The translations under genes were made by a program, and so were the position numbers. A stretch of DNA of 64,000 nt from JAKACA01 sp963735115. Lineage in GTDB: Bacteria > Actinomycetota > Acidimicrobiia > Acidimicrobiales > Bog-793. The notes under the pieces were generated by a model. The model ran no database searches, was not told the DNA's origin, and was given only the letters and a program-made list of their open reading frames with translations. The DNA lies in the NCBI GenBank assembly GCA_963735115.1, contig CAVTJR010000001.1, positions 620,001 through 684,000 on the forward strand, written 5' to 3'. This document shows positions 54,266-62,740 of this stretch, piece by piece (the stretch's first letter is position 1; every line of letters begins with the position of its first letter).

Positions 54266-55423
54266 ATGGTTAGGGAGGGCTCCGGGCCGCCGCCGAGCGC
54301 TGACAGATGGCGGGTGACGTCGATCCGCTCGGCTCGGGCGGCGCTCTGGCCTTTCGTGGTGTCCCGGGCGATCGTGCTCGGCGCCCTCTTGCTCGCCCGG
54401 TTCGTCGTCACCGAAGTGCGCCCCCGCTCCGGGGCGGCCATCGTGGCGGCTCATGCAGGTCTGCTCGGATGGGACGCCAACTGGTACCGGCGCATCGCTG
54501 CCCTTGGATATGGGCGGGCGGGTCGTACATCGGTGCGCTTCTTCCCGCTGTACCCACTCCTCACGCGTGCGCTCTCCGCCCTGCCTGGGATCAGCACGGA
54601 CGCTGCTCTCCTCGTCATCGCGAACGTATCGGGCTTCGTGGCTGTGGCGCTCATACACCGACTCGTCGTCGTGGAGACCGACGACGAGGAGATGGCGTCA
54701 AGGGCAGCCTGGTGGCTGGCGATGTTTCCCACGGCGTTCGTGCTCTCCATGGGTTATGCCGACTCGTTGCTGCTGGTCACGAGTCTGGCCATGTTCCTGG
54801 CGCTCCGTTCCCGCCATTTCGCGCTTGCCGCTATCGCCGGCGTCCTCGCCGGTCTGAGTCGGCCGGTCGGCCTGCTCCTCGCCCTGCCCGCCGTCATCGA
54901 GGCGGGGCGGCGTCTCGGGCAGATCCCCCTGCGCCGCCGATGGGTGAGGGCAGCCGCCGTTGCCTCCGCGCCGGTCGGCACCGCCTGCTATCTGGCGTGG
55001 TCGAAGGCGCACGACGGGAGCTTCTTCCTGCCGCTTTCGGCCCAGGTGTCGAGCCAGAACCGGGGCGGGCTGGCGGACCCGATCGTCACTGTGGCCCGTG
55101 ACCTCCGTGATCTCGTGCACGGAGAGCACCTCGGGACGTCGCTGCACGCCCCGTGGGCGCTGTTCCTCGTGGCTCTCGTGATCGTTCTGTTCAGGCGCTG
55201 GCCGGTCTCCTATGGTGCCTACGCAGCCTTGACGCTCGCCATCACGCTGACGGCACCCAACCTCACCTCCTTCGAACGATATGCCCTCGACTGCTTCCCG
55301 TTCGCGCTCGCTCTCACGACGCTGACGAAGCGCCCCCAGGTGTGCTGGTCGGCTTTCGCCGTCTCCGGGGCCTTGCTGGCCGGCTACGCCCTCTTGGCGT
55401 TCCTCGGCGCCTATATCCCGTGA
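54266..55423 (+). CDS. PIG-V-like membrane mannosyltransferase
   Basis: 385 residues, about nine membrane helices. WDANWYRRIAALGYG near the first extracytoplasmic loop holds the acidic residue of GT-C enzymes, followed by RFFPLYPLLTRAL and MFPTAFVLSMGYADSLLLV, the pattern of PIG-V/GPI-mannosyltransferase II-like bacterial proteins. It probably adds a sugar from a polyprenyl-phosphate donor to a cell-wall glycan or protein. GTG 54314 is an alternative start. Confidence 0.85.
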   Translation: MVREGSGPPPSADRWRVTSIRSARAALWPFVVSRAIVLGALLLARFVVTEVRPRSGAAIVAAHAGLLGWDANWYRRIAALGYGRAGRTSVRFFPLYPLLTRALSALPGISTDAALLVIANVSGFVAVALIHRLVVVETDDEEMASRAAWWLAMFPTAFVLSMGYADSLLLVTSLAMFLALRSRHFALAAIAGVLAGLSRPVGLLLALPAVIEAGRRLGQIPLRRRWVRAAAVASAPVGTACYLAWSKAHDGSFFLPLSAQVSSQNRGGLADPIVTVARDLRDLVHGEHLGTSLHAPWALFLVALVIVLFRRWPVSYGAYAALTLAITLTAPNLTSFERYALDCFPFALALTTLTKRPQVCWSAFAVSGALLAGYALLAFLGAYIP

Positions 55424-55514
55424 GCCGGACCAACATCATCGGCAGCGGGACGTGAGGATCTCCTCTCTCGCGTCGTCGCAAATCAGAGGTTGCCGGCCGG
55501 TAAGCTTGCGACGC

Positions 55515-56081
55515 GTGACGCGGGCAACCGGCTCGGCGGGGTTCGGAGATCATCGCGTTCGGTCGCGTCGACCAAGAGCGAGCACCGGCTTTCGTCACGA
55601 GGCGATTTTCTACAGCGGTGATGCCGCTTTCGTGTCCGCCACTTCGCCGTTTCTTCGTCAGGGGATCGAGGCGAACGAACCGGCCCTCGTTGTCGTGAGC
55701 GGTAGCAAGATCGATGCCCTTCGCGACGAGCTCGGCGACGAGGCTGGCAGCGTGCAGTTCGCCGACATGGAGGACGTGGGGCTCAATCCGGTGCGTATCA
55801 TCGCCCTATGGCAGCGCTTCGTGGAGCGGCACGCCCCTCCGGGTCATCCCGTTCGCGGTATCGGTGAGCCCCTTTGGTCCGAGCGCAGCCCCGCCGAGAT
55901 GGCCGAGTGCCAGCGGCACGAACGCCTGCTGAATCTGGCCTTCACCAACACCCGCGACTTCTGGCTACTCTGCCCCTACGACTCCGAGTCACTCGACGAG
56001 TCCGTGATCGAGGAGGCGCGGCACGGTCACTCGTACCTCAGCGAAGGCGGCAGCGGCTCGTGCGCTAGCGACCGCCGCTGA
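55515..56081 (+). CDS. MEDS-domain protein lacking its usual kinase domain
   Basis: 188 residues from GTG 55515 (start uncertain). FRHEAIFYSGDAAFVSATSP through ALVVVSGSKIDALRDEL, VQFADMEDVGLNPVRIIALW, GIGEPLWSERSPAEMAECQRHE and FWLLCPYDSESLDESVIEEA is the DcmR-type MEDS sensory domain. In most actinobacterial members a HATPase_c (RsbW/anti-sigma-like) domain follows; here the reading frame ends about 12 residues after the domain and overlaps the end of a convergent SDR gene by 17 bases. Truncation by rearrangement, or a stand-alone sensor. Confidence 0.8.
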   Translation: MTRATGSAGFGDHRVRSRRPRASTGFRHEAIFYSGDAAFVSATSPFLRQGIEANEPALVVVSGSKIDALRDELGDEAGSVQFADMEDVGLNPVRIIALWQRFVERHAPPGHPVRGIGEPLWSERSPAEMAECQRHERLLNLAFTNTRDFWLLCPYDSESLDESVIEEARHGHSYLSEGGSGSCASDRR

Positions 56082-56810
56082 CGTCGAGCAAGGCACCGGT
56101 GATGTAGGAGGCTTCCTCCGAGCACAACCAGGCGACGCTGAGGCGATCTCGTGTGGCTCACCTGGCCGCTGCATGGGGATGAGGTGGGCGAACCGCTGCG
56201 CCCGGTCCGGCTGAGGGCCGCTGGCGTGGATCTCCGTGCTGACGACGCCAGGCCGGACGGCGTTCACCCGGACGGCCTCCTCTGCCACCTCCTTGGCAAG
56301 CCCGATCGTCATGGAGTCGACGGCACCCTTGGTAGCCGCATAGTCGACGTACTCGCCCGGGCTGCCGAGGCGGGAGGCCGCCGAGGAGACGTTGACGATC
56401 GAACCGCCTTGCCCGCCATGGCGCAGTGACATTCTCCGAACGGCCTCGCGGGCGCACAGGATGGTGCCGACGGCATTGACGGCGAAGAGACGCTCCAGCC
56501 GGGCTGCTGAGAGCTCGTCGACCCGCGCTGTCGACGCCACAATGCCGGCGTTGTTGACCAACGCTCGCAGGGGCCCGAGCTCGGAGTCGACGGTCTGAAA
56601 GAGGCGCACGACGTCGGCCTCGACGGCGACGTCGGCGGCGATTGCCAGCGCACGGCGCCCGGCCTCTTGACAGGCGCCCACGACCTCCTCGGCGGCGGCC
56701 GAGTCCTCTCGGTACCCGACGGCGACGTCAAAGCCTTGCTCGGCGAGCAAGCGCGCCGTGGCGGCCCCGATGCCTCGGCTTCCCCCCGTGACGATGGCGA
56801 CGCCACCCAT
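56065..56810 (-). CDS. Short-chain dehydrogenase/reductase with a frame change near its end
   Basis: TGGSRGIGAATARLLA, VNNAGIVAS, VNVSSAASRL and YxxxK in DYAATKGAV are the classical SDR set. The first frame runs on to 55989 with an unrelated tail after EPHEIASA. With one base added at about 56136 the normal end appears: VAWLCSEEASYITGALLDVS then GGR and TAG at 56065, giving 248 residues, the family norm. I therefore end the gene at 56065. Substrate unknown. Confidence 0.88.
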
Positions 56811-56840
56811 CTCAGCGCGCCGGCGCTCGGGGCGGTGGCG

Positions 56841-57659
56841 TCACGTAGTCGACGGGCGACGCCGCTTGCGATGCTTTGGGACCTTGTCGAGGTAGGCCGG
56901 ACGGCCGAGCAGATAGCCCTGACCGAGATCGATGTTCAGCGACCTCAAAGTCTCGAGCTCCTCCTCGGTCTCGATGCCTTCGGCCAGGCTGAGTGCTCCG
57001 GCCTGAGCCGCAAGGGATCGGAAAGCCATGACGATTGCCTGTTTGACCGGGTCATGATCCACCCCGCGGGTGACGTCGGTGTCGATCTTGATGAAGTCGG
57101 GGCGAATGTCGAGCATGTGGCGCAAGCTCACGTCGGCCAGCCCAGCGTCGTCGACGGCGATCCGCACGCCAGTCGCCCGCAGCTCGTCGATGACCCCGGT
57201 GAAACGCTGGTAGTCCTCGATGGCGGCGTCTTCCTTGATCTCGAAGATGACGCGTGCTCGCTGCTCGACGTCGATCAGGTCCCGCACCGAAGGGGAGCCT
57301 GCAGTGGCCGGGGACACGTTCAGCGACACGAAAGCACCTGCGGGCAGGTCATCGAGCTGCGAGAGGGCCGACGCCACGGCCAGTATCTCGAGCTCCTCCT
57401 CGAGTCCCTGGGCGGCGGCAGCGGCAAACCAGCCCTGCGGCGAGACGATCTCCTCTTCCGGAAAGCGAGCCAGGGCCTCGTAGCCGATGCTCTCCCGCGA
57501 CCCGAGGTTCACGATGGGCTGGAAGGCCATCTGTATCGAATCGCCTTTCAGGATTCGGGGAACATCCAGCCAAGGCACTGATTCCGAGGCTGTAGCCGCC
57601 AGGTCAGACGACGCCTCTTCGGCGATCAGCTCTAGGTCGAGCCGCGAATCTTCGGTCAC
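56841..57659 (-). CDS. Stand-alone EAL-domain protein
   Basis: 272 residues from GTG 57659, with AGGAG seven bases upstream; longer starts add an arginine-rich leader. EAL core: AFQPIVNLGSRESIGYEALAR, SLNVSPATAG, FEIKEDAAIEDY, VAVDD-type RIAVDDAGLAD, DFIKIDTDV, LAEGIETEEELETL and GQGYLLGRP. The metal and catalytic residues (Glu of EAL, Asn, Glu, Asp-Asp, Lys, Glu) seem present, but loop 6 is DDAGLA instead of DDFGTG, which often weakens activity or dimerisation. Cyclic-di-GMP hydrolase or receptor. Lies after the LLM gene on the same strand. Confidence 0.9.
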   Translation of the reverse strand: MTEDSRLDLELIAEEASSDLAATASESVPWLDVPRILKGDSIQMAFQPIVNLGSRESIGYEALARFPEEEIVSPQGWFAAAAAQGLEEELEILAVASALSQLDDLPAGAFVSLNVSPATAGSPSVRDLIDVEQRARVIFEIKEDAAIEDYQRFTGVIDELRATGVRIAVDDAGLADVSLRHMLDIRPDFIKIDTDVTRGVDHDPVKQAIVMAFRSLAAQAGALSLAEGIETEEELETLRSLNIDLGQGYLLGRPAYLDKVPKHRKRRRPSTT

Positions 57660-57754
57660 AAAGTCACTCCTCGCAAATTCCACACCGTGCATCTTCTCAC
57701 GCTCAGTGAGCATCCTGTGCCATCTTCTCACGCGCGGTAGTTGTTCGCCGCGAA

Positions 57755-59116
57755 CTACCCGTCGACGAGCTTGCGGAACTCCTCGTCCTCCACACCGGCG
57801 GCCTGCTTGTCGGCGAGGGCCTGGAGCCACTGTTCGGCCGGCTCGCTCTGCATGGCGTCCACCATCTGCTTCGGAATGGCCTTCATCACATAGTCCGTCG
57901 GCATCGTCGGGTCATGGCGCTCCCGCCGGGCCAGAGCGGCCTCGATGAGTGGCGCCCACTTGGCGGCCTTGTCGGCGGCGGCGGCTTCGTCGCGTTCGAC
58001 GAACTCGGGCAGCACCTGTGTGCCGAACAGCTCGATCGACTCCATGATGTGCTCGTGGCGGTTCTTGCCCGCCTGCATCACGAAGATCAACTGGTCGACG
58101 CCCGCCGCCTCGTAACGGCGAAGGAACTCGCGCAGCTGAGCAGGGGTGCCGGTCGCACCCCGCAAACCGGTCGAGTCCCCCGAGCCCACCTTGGCTCCGA
58201 GGGTCCCCATTCGGCTGGCCAGGGCGGCTGCCGGCGAGTAGCCCATCTTCTCCCTGCGCTCGCGGAACTCCTCCCAGACGTTCGTGCTCGCGGGCACGTG
58301 GTCTCCGAAGACGTAGAAGTGGGCCAATGAGTAGCCGAAGAAGTTGGCGCCCTCGAGACCGCGGGCGATGGCATCGTCCTCGTCGGGCGCGCACATCATG
58401 GGAGAGACGCAGGCGACCTGCGGGTTGACGGCCAGGCCGACGGGGACGCAACGATCGAGCAACACGGACTCGTAGTCGTCCACCCACTTCCTGGCGTCCT
58501 CCGGCTCGATGAAGGCGAAGCTGAGGGCACCGATCCCCTTCTCGGCCGCCAGCAGGATGGTGTCACGGCGGCTGCAGGCAACCCAGAGAGGGGGGTGTGG
58601 GCGTTGCACGGGCTTGGGGATGACGTTGCGCGGCGGCATCTGCACGAAACGGCCCTCCACCCCGCCAAAGGGAGTCTCAGTCATGCAGCGGATGGCGACC
58701 TCGAGCCCCTCGAGCCACGCCTCCCGCTTGATACCCGGGTCGATCCTGAAGCCGCCGAGCTCCGCCTCGGAGGACGACTCACCCGATCCGAACTCGACCC
58801 GACCGTTCGACACGAGGTCGAGCATGGCAACACGCTCCGCCGTGCGGGCCGGGTGGTTGTAGGCCGGCGCAGTCTGGATGATCCCGTGGCCGATCCGCAT
58901 CTGACGGGTCCGCTGGCTCGCAGCCGCAAGGAAGACCTCCGGGGCGCTCGAGTGGGAGTACTCCTCGAGGAAATGGTGCTCGACCTCCCAGAGGTACTGG
59001 ATGCCGAGCTTGTCGGCCAACTCGATCTGCTCCAGGGCGTCGTTGATCAGTCGTTGCTCGCTGTCCTCGCCCCAGGGCCGCGGCAGCTGGTGCTCGTAGA
59101 AGATGCCGAATTTCAC
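57755..59116 (-). CDS. LLM-class flavin-dependent oxidoreductase
   Basis: 453 residues from GTG 59116 with GGAGA seven bases before it. Luciferase-like barrel: KFGIFYEHQLPRPWG, YLWEVEHHFLEEYSHSSAPE, GHGIIQTAPAYNHPARTAER, MLDLVSNGRVEFGSGESSSE and PHPPLWVACSRRDTILLAA. Longer than most, with a charged C-terminal helix region (FVERDEAAAADKAAKWA). A monooxygenase or F420-dependent reductase of unknown substrate. A 7-base-arm palindrome lies 25 bases upstream. Confidence 0.9.
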   Translation of the reverse strand: MKFGIFYEHQLPRPWGEDSEQRLINDALEQIELADKLGIQYLWEVEHHFLEEYSHSSAPEVFLAAASQRTRQMRIGHGIIQTAPAYNHPARTAERVAMLDLVSNGRVEFGSGESSSEAELGGFRIDPGIKREAWLEGLEVAIRCMTETPFGGVEGRFVQMPPRNVIPKPVQRPHPPLWVACSRRDTILLAAEKGIGALSFAFIEPEDARKWVDDYESVLLDRCVPVGLAVNPQVACVSPMMCAPDEDDAIARGLEGANFFGYSLAHFYVFGDHVPASTNVWEEFRERREKMGYSPAAALASRMGTLGAKVGSGDSTGLRGATGTPAQLREFLRRYEAAGVDQLIFVMQAGKNRHEHIMESIELFGTQVLPEFVERDEAAAADKAAKWAPLIEAALARRERHDPTMPTDYVMKAIPKQMVDAMQSEPAEQWLQALADKQAAGVEDEEFRKLVDG

Positions 59117-59521
59117 TCACGTCTCCGATCATCCGAGCATCGCCTCATCCTGAGGCGTCGACCCACCGGCTCGCGCCCAAAGGAACCCAGGAGCGCATCG
59201 CCTCCCAACTGCAAGACGGTGCGGACCGACCTCACGTGCACACACTTGCAGAAGACGAGCTGGGCGAGCACGTCGATGGGGCGCAGTGGCAGGGTGACAA
59301 CGTAAGGCGCGCCCAGATCGGGGCGAATTTTGACCCGAGACGTACCGCGGCCGCCCCCGGGCGCGGTGTCGCCTGTGTTGGCGGGATTCACCTCTATGGA
59401 GAGAAGATCTCACCCCGCTCTTGCATCTCGTGATCAGAGGCGCTCAGATGGGGGATGCGGGCATGTGATGGGGTGCCGGCTTATTCCGAGGAGGCGCTAC
59501 CGCTTCGAGGGAAGGAGCGAC
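59117..59521. other. Intergenic region with inverted repeats
   Basis: 405 bases between divergent genes. It contains CGCCTCA-TCC-TGAGGCG (59141-59157) near the LLM gene and a wider pair CTGCAAG/CTTGCAG (59209-59215 and 59245-59251). I see no convincing gene, and no clear -35/-10 pair. Confidence 0.6.
59141..59157. promoter_or_regulatory. Palindrome upstream of the LLM gene
   Basis: Perfect 7-base arms CGCCTCA and TGAGGCG around TCC, 25 bases before the GTG start. Operator or leader hairpin. Confidence 0.35.
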
Positions 59522-60280
59522 ATGAAAAGCAACGTCATACGGCTGGAGACCGGAGCCCAGGCAGAGGACGAGGCGATGCGAGCTGCCGAGCAGGCGCGCG
59601 ACGAAGCGCTCCTCGCCGCCGAGGAAGTGGCCTCAGCCGAGCTCGCCCGCGCCCGTCTCGTTCGCAAGGCGACGGTGGACCGAGCGGACATCATCCGAAC
59701 GGCGACCGTGGCGCGGGCGGATGCCCTGAAGCGGCTCACACAAGGCCACGACGAACAGCTGCGGGAAGCCGAGGCCGCCCGTGCTGCTGCATCTCGGGCT
59801 GCGGAGGAGCGCTATGGGAACGCCCTGCAACGAGCCGAGGACGTAGCTGCACGCGCCGTCGAGCAGGCCTATCAAGAGGAGTTGGCCGCAGCGCAGCGAG
59901 CTCACGAGGAGGCCCTGCGCGCAGCCGAGGTCGCAGCCCAGAGCGCCACCGAGAGGGCGCAGGCCATCAAGAGGGCCGGGGCGCTGAGAGCTGAATCGAT
60001 CTACCGCGCCGGTGTGGAGCGGGCAACCAACCTGAGAGACGCCATCAGCTCGTACGAGGTCGCAGTGCTTGAGGCGTCCCAGTCGCGGGCCGAACACCTG
60101 CAAAGCGCCTTGCGTGATCACGACGCAGCCATGTCGCGCGCTACCGAGGCGTTCGAAGCCGCCTTCAGCGAGGCGGACGAGTTGAGTGGTCCCGGCTTCA
60201 ACGAAACGGCCCAGGTGGATTCAGCCACTGCTGCACCCTACGAAGGTGAGATAGAGGCGCCCACGGCCAAGACCAGCTGA
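59522..60280 (+). CDS. Ala/Glu/Arg-rich coiled-coil protein
   Basis: 252 residues from ATG 59522, five bases after GGAAGGAG. Nearly the whole protein (about 12-215) is one long heptad-type helix of Ala, Glu, Arg and Gln (AEQARDEALLAAEE, ERYGNALQRAEDVAARAVEQ, EELAAAQRAHEEALRAAEV), with no cysteine or membrane segment and an acidic, disordered tail. Such proteins can be structural, polar-growth or stress proteins; I recognise no family. Alone between divergent and convergent genes. Confidence 0.75.
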   Translation: MKSNVIRLETGAQAEDEAMRAAEQARDEALLAAEEVASAELARARLVRKATVDRADIIRTATVARADALKRLTQGHDEQLREAEAARAAASRAAEERYGNALQRAEDVAARAVEQAYQEELAAAQRAHEEALRAAEVAAQSATERAQAIKRAGALRAESIYRAGVERATNLRDAISSYEVAVLEASQSRAEHLQSALRDHDAAMSRATEAFEAAFSEADELSGPGFNETAQVDSATAAPYEGEIEAPTAKTS

Positions 60281-60295
60281 TCCGGTGAACCGTCG

Positions 60296-61132
60296 TCACG
60301 GGCGACTGGGTACCGGCCCATCCCACCAGATGGTGACGAGCTGGCGGCGAGTGTCGGAGCCCACCGCTTCGAAGTAGGCGAGGATCTCGTCGTCGCGCTC
60401 GGGGCCGACACAGAGCTGCCGGCGGGCGAAGGCCACACGCTCGTCCAGGGGAGCGCCGTCCCACAGCGACGCGTGCGCGAACCGTAGGACGTTCACGTCG
60501 TACCCGAGCTCGTTCGCCACCGCGACCGCGTCCGAGGCGGATGGCCGCTTCGGACGCTCCAGCCCGTGGAGAGACAACCAGAGGGGCGCAAGGCCGCTCA
60601 GGGGGTGGCGTTCCGTCAGCTCGACGACCACGCGGCGACGGGCGTGGTCGGTGAGCGCCCGCAGGAACGGTGGGAGGTCGGCGACGTTGTAGAGGACGTG
60701 GTGGCACACGACGACGTCGGCAGACGGCGTGTGGTTTGCGACGTCGGGCCATCGTCCGGAGATCTCCTCGTGGTGGGCTCGTCGCTCCTGCGCCCCTTCG
60801 GCAAACGAGCTGAGCATCGCCGCGCTCTCGTCCACGGCAACCAGTAACCCGGCAGGCGGAGCGAGCGGAAGGCTGGCCGCCCCTCCACCCGCCCCGACGT
60901 CGAGCACGGACCCTCCCGGGGGCAGCGCCTCGAGGGCGCGCGTGCGCGAGGGGGTCGCTTCGGTGGCCGACAGGGCGGCGTCGGCGGCTCTCGCGAACAG
61001 CCGTGGCGGGAAACCCCAGGGCGATTCCGGCGCCGCTCGGAGAATCTCCTCGGGAATAGCCCAGGACTCGAGGTGGCGCTTCCACTGTGATGCGGCGCTG
61101 TCCGGGTCAGGCGAAAGAGCTGGAGATGTCAC
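60296..61132 (-). CDS. SAM-dependent methyltransferase
   Basis: 278 residues from GTG 61132. Class I fold: SVLDVGAGGGAASLPLA (motif I), LLVAVDESAAML (acidic ribose ligand), ADVVVCHHVLYNVADLPPFL (motif IV region) and RRVVVELTERHPL. Target unknown; the small-molecule type is likely. The start is 30 bases from the divergent secreted-protein gene. Confidence 0.88.
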   Translation of the reverse strand: MTSPALSPDPDSAASQWKRHLESWAIPEEILRAAPESPWGFPPRLFARAADAALSATEATPSRTRALEALPPGGSVLDVGAGGGAASLPLAPPAGLLVAVDESAAMLSSFAEGAQERRAHHEEISGRWPDVANHTPSADVVVCHHVLYNVADLPPFLRALTDHARRRVVVELTERHPLSGLAPLWLSLHGLERPKRPSASDAVAVANELGYDVNVLRFAHASLWDGAPLDERVAFARRQLCVGPERDDEILAYFEAVGSDTRRQLVTIWWDGPVPSRP

Positions 61133-61161
61133 CGCCCCACAATCGTCTGCGGTGTGACAGC

Positions 61162-62400
61162 ATGCAACCCATGTCACGTCTCCGCCTCACTGCTGTCATC
61201 GCCGCCAGCCTTCTCGGTGGAGGACTGGCGCTGGCAACCCCTGTCGCCGCCGGTCCCGCCTCTCCGGTCGCGCCGCCTACGTGGTCGGCAAGTACGCCGA
61301 CCGTGACGGGCGCCCCCATCACCTCGCTCGTCGGGGTGACGTGCGTGACCGCTGCCGACTGCTGGGCAGTCGGCAGCCGCTTCAGGTCATCGTCGTCCAA
61401 CTCCGGACCTGCCCTCATCGAGCACTACGCCGACGGTCTCTGGAGCACCGTCACGGCAGCGCCCGCGAAGGCGGGCACGCTCGACCAGCTGTTGGGCGTC
61501 GGCTGCCTGTCGGCCGACAACTGTTGGGCTGCAGGCATGCGCAGCGGCGCCCACCCGGGGAACCTCCTCGAGCACTACGGCGCCGGCGGCCACTGGACCG
61601 CCGTCGGGACTCCAGCCCCGCAGGGTCAACTGTCTGCACTCAGCTGTGATGGATCCGACGGCCAGTGCTGGGCGGTCGGTGCAGCACTGAACGGAACCCG
61701 AGCCATCACCTTCCACCTGGTCGAAGGCTCCTGGCACTCGGTGGCGGCCGCCCCCCTCACGGCCTCGTTCGTGCAGGTGAGCGGGGTCGCTTGTGCGACC
61801 GCCGACGACTGCCTACTGGTGGGTTTCGCAACCCCGAAGCATGGCGCCGGTGTTGCCCTGGCCGAGCGGTGGAACGGCCGCATCTGGTCGCGGGTGACCG
61901 TGCCCGGGCAGCTCTCGGCTGGCGGCGCCCTGCAAGGCGTGACCTGTCTGCCCGGGCACGCGCCGACCACGTGCTGGGCGGTCGGACAGACGGCCGCCAA
62001 GGGCTCCGGGCTCGGTCCCATCCGCCCCCTCGTCGAGCGCTGGAACGGAAGCGCCTTCAAGCTGATCGCGAGTCCTCTCGGCAGCGCCGGCGACTACCCG
62101 GAGCCTGCAGCGGTGGCGTGCGCCTCGCGCGCCGCCTGCCAGGCGGTCGGCTCACGCGGCTCGGGAGAGGACGAGTCGCGCGTGCTGACCGAAGGCTGGG
62201 ACGGGTCCGCCTGGTCGCAGGAGCTGAGCCCGAGTCCGTTGTACGGCATCCAGACACTCACCGGCGTCGCCTGCCCATCGGCGGTGGACTGCTGGGCCGT
62301 CGGCGAGGGCCTGAACAAGACCGGCACCGGGAGTCTCATGCTCATCGAGCACTACGCCGCCCCCGTGAGGTTCCCGGAGGTGGCGGCGCGGCGGAGCTGA
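61162..62400 (+). CDS. Secreted seven-repeat beta-propeller-like protein
   Basis: 412 residues, signal peptide MSRLRLTAVIAASLLGGG then ALATPVAAG; ATG 61171 is an alternative start. Seven repeats of about 50 residues each have a GVxC...CWAVG unit: GVTCVTAADCWAVG, GVGCLSADNCWAAG, ALSCDGSDGQCWAVG, GVACATADDCLLVG, GVTCLPGHAPTTCWAVG, AVACASRAACQAVG and GVACPSAVDCWAVG, often followed by WNG or EHY blades. Paired cysteines per blade suggest a disulfide-braced seven-bladed propeller outside the cell. Function unknown. Confidence 0.85.
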   Translation: MQPMSRLRLTAVIAASLLGGGLALATPVAAGPASPVAPPTWSASTPTVTGAPITSLVGVTCVTAADCWAVGSRFRSSSSNSGPALIEHYADGLWSTVTAAPAKAGTLDQLLGVGCLSADNCWAAGMRSGAHPGNLLEHYGAGGHWTAVGTPAPQGQLSALSCDGSDGQCWAVGAALNGTRAITFHLVEGSWHSVAAAPLTASFVQVSGVACATADDCLLVGFATPKHGAGVALAERWNGRIWSRVTVPGQLSAGGALQGVTCLPGHAPTTCWAVGQTAAKGSGLGPIRPLVERWNGSAFKLIASPLGSAGDYPEPAAVACASRAACQAVGSRGSGEDESRVLTEGWDGSAWSQELSPSPLYGIQTLTGVACPSAVDCWAVGEGLNKTGTGSLMLIEHYAAPVRFPEVAARRS

Positions 62401-62740
62401 GCCGCCGGAGCGCAGACGGTCGCCGTCAGGTTCCGTCGGCACTCGGGTGGAGGTCGAGCCTCGGCAGGCCGTGAGCGACGAGGTACTCGAACACCGGCGC
62501 TCGACCGGTGCTGTGCCTGTCTTTTCCGCCAGCGGTAGCTTCGATACGGGTACCGGCGTAGGCCGCACAGGCCGTGCCGTTGGAGTCCCGTACGATACCT
62601 TTCAGGCCGTTGAGGATGGCGTTGTAGCGAGCCGCGCTGGGCGGATGGTGCAGCGCACGACCCGACTGGGCAGCTCCATCACCGAAGCAGACGGCTCGCC
62701 ACCCCCCTTTTGCCCCGCGTGTGCGACGCTAACTAGCGCC
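62401..62740. other. Gap holding a probable broken minus-strand ORF
   Basis: 340 bases between two plus-strand genes. The minus strand has a coding-like segment to 62426 described separately; on the plus strand I see only the weak leader frame of the kinase gene. No tRNA structure found. Confidence 0.5.
62426..62679 (-). pseudogene. Possible small gene with one frame change
   Basis: From ATG 62679 the frame reads MELPSRVVRCTIRPAR; near 62626-62630 the coding signal moves to another frame that runs to TGA 62426 with YNAILNGLKGIVRDSNGTAC, AAYAGTRIEATAGGKDRHST and APVFEYLVAHGLPRLDLHPS. The second frame has no start codon of its own after an upstream TAG, yet its third-position GC is high. One extra base would make a protein of about 85 residues. 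No family recognised. Confidence 0.35.

Noticed and set aside
62401..62740. Possible tRNA gene in this gap
   Set aside because: A GTTCGAGT-like stretch exists, but no T-arm or acceptor pairing could be built around it.
62447..62740. N-terminal extension of the uridine-kinase-like protein
   Set aside because: The extra 98 codons lack homology and the opposite strand looks more coding; GTG 62741 is the better start.
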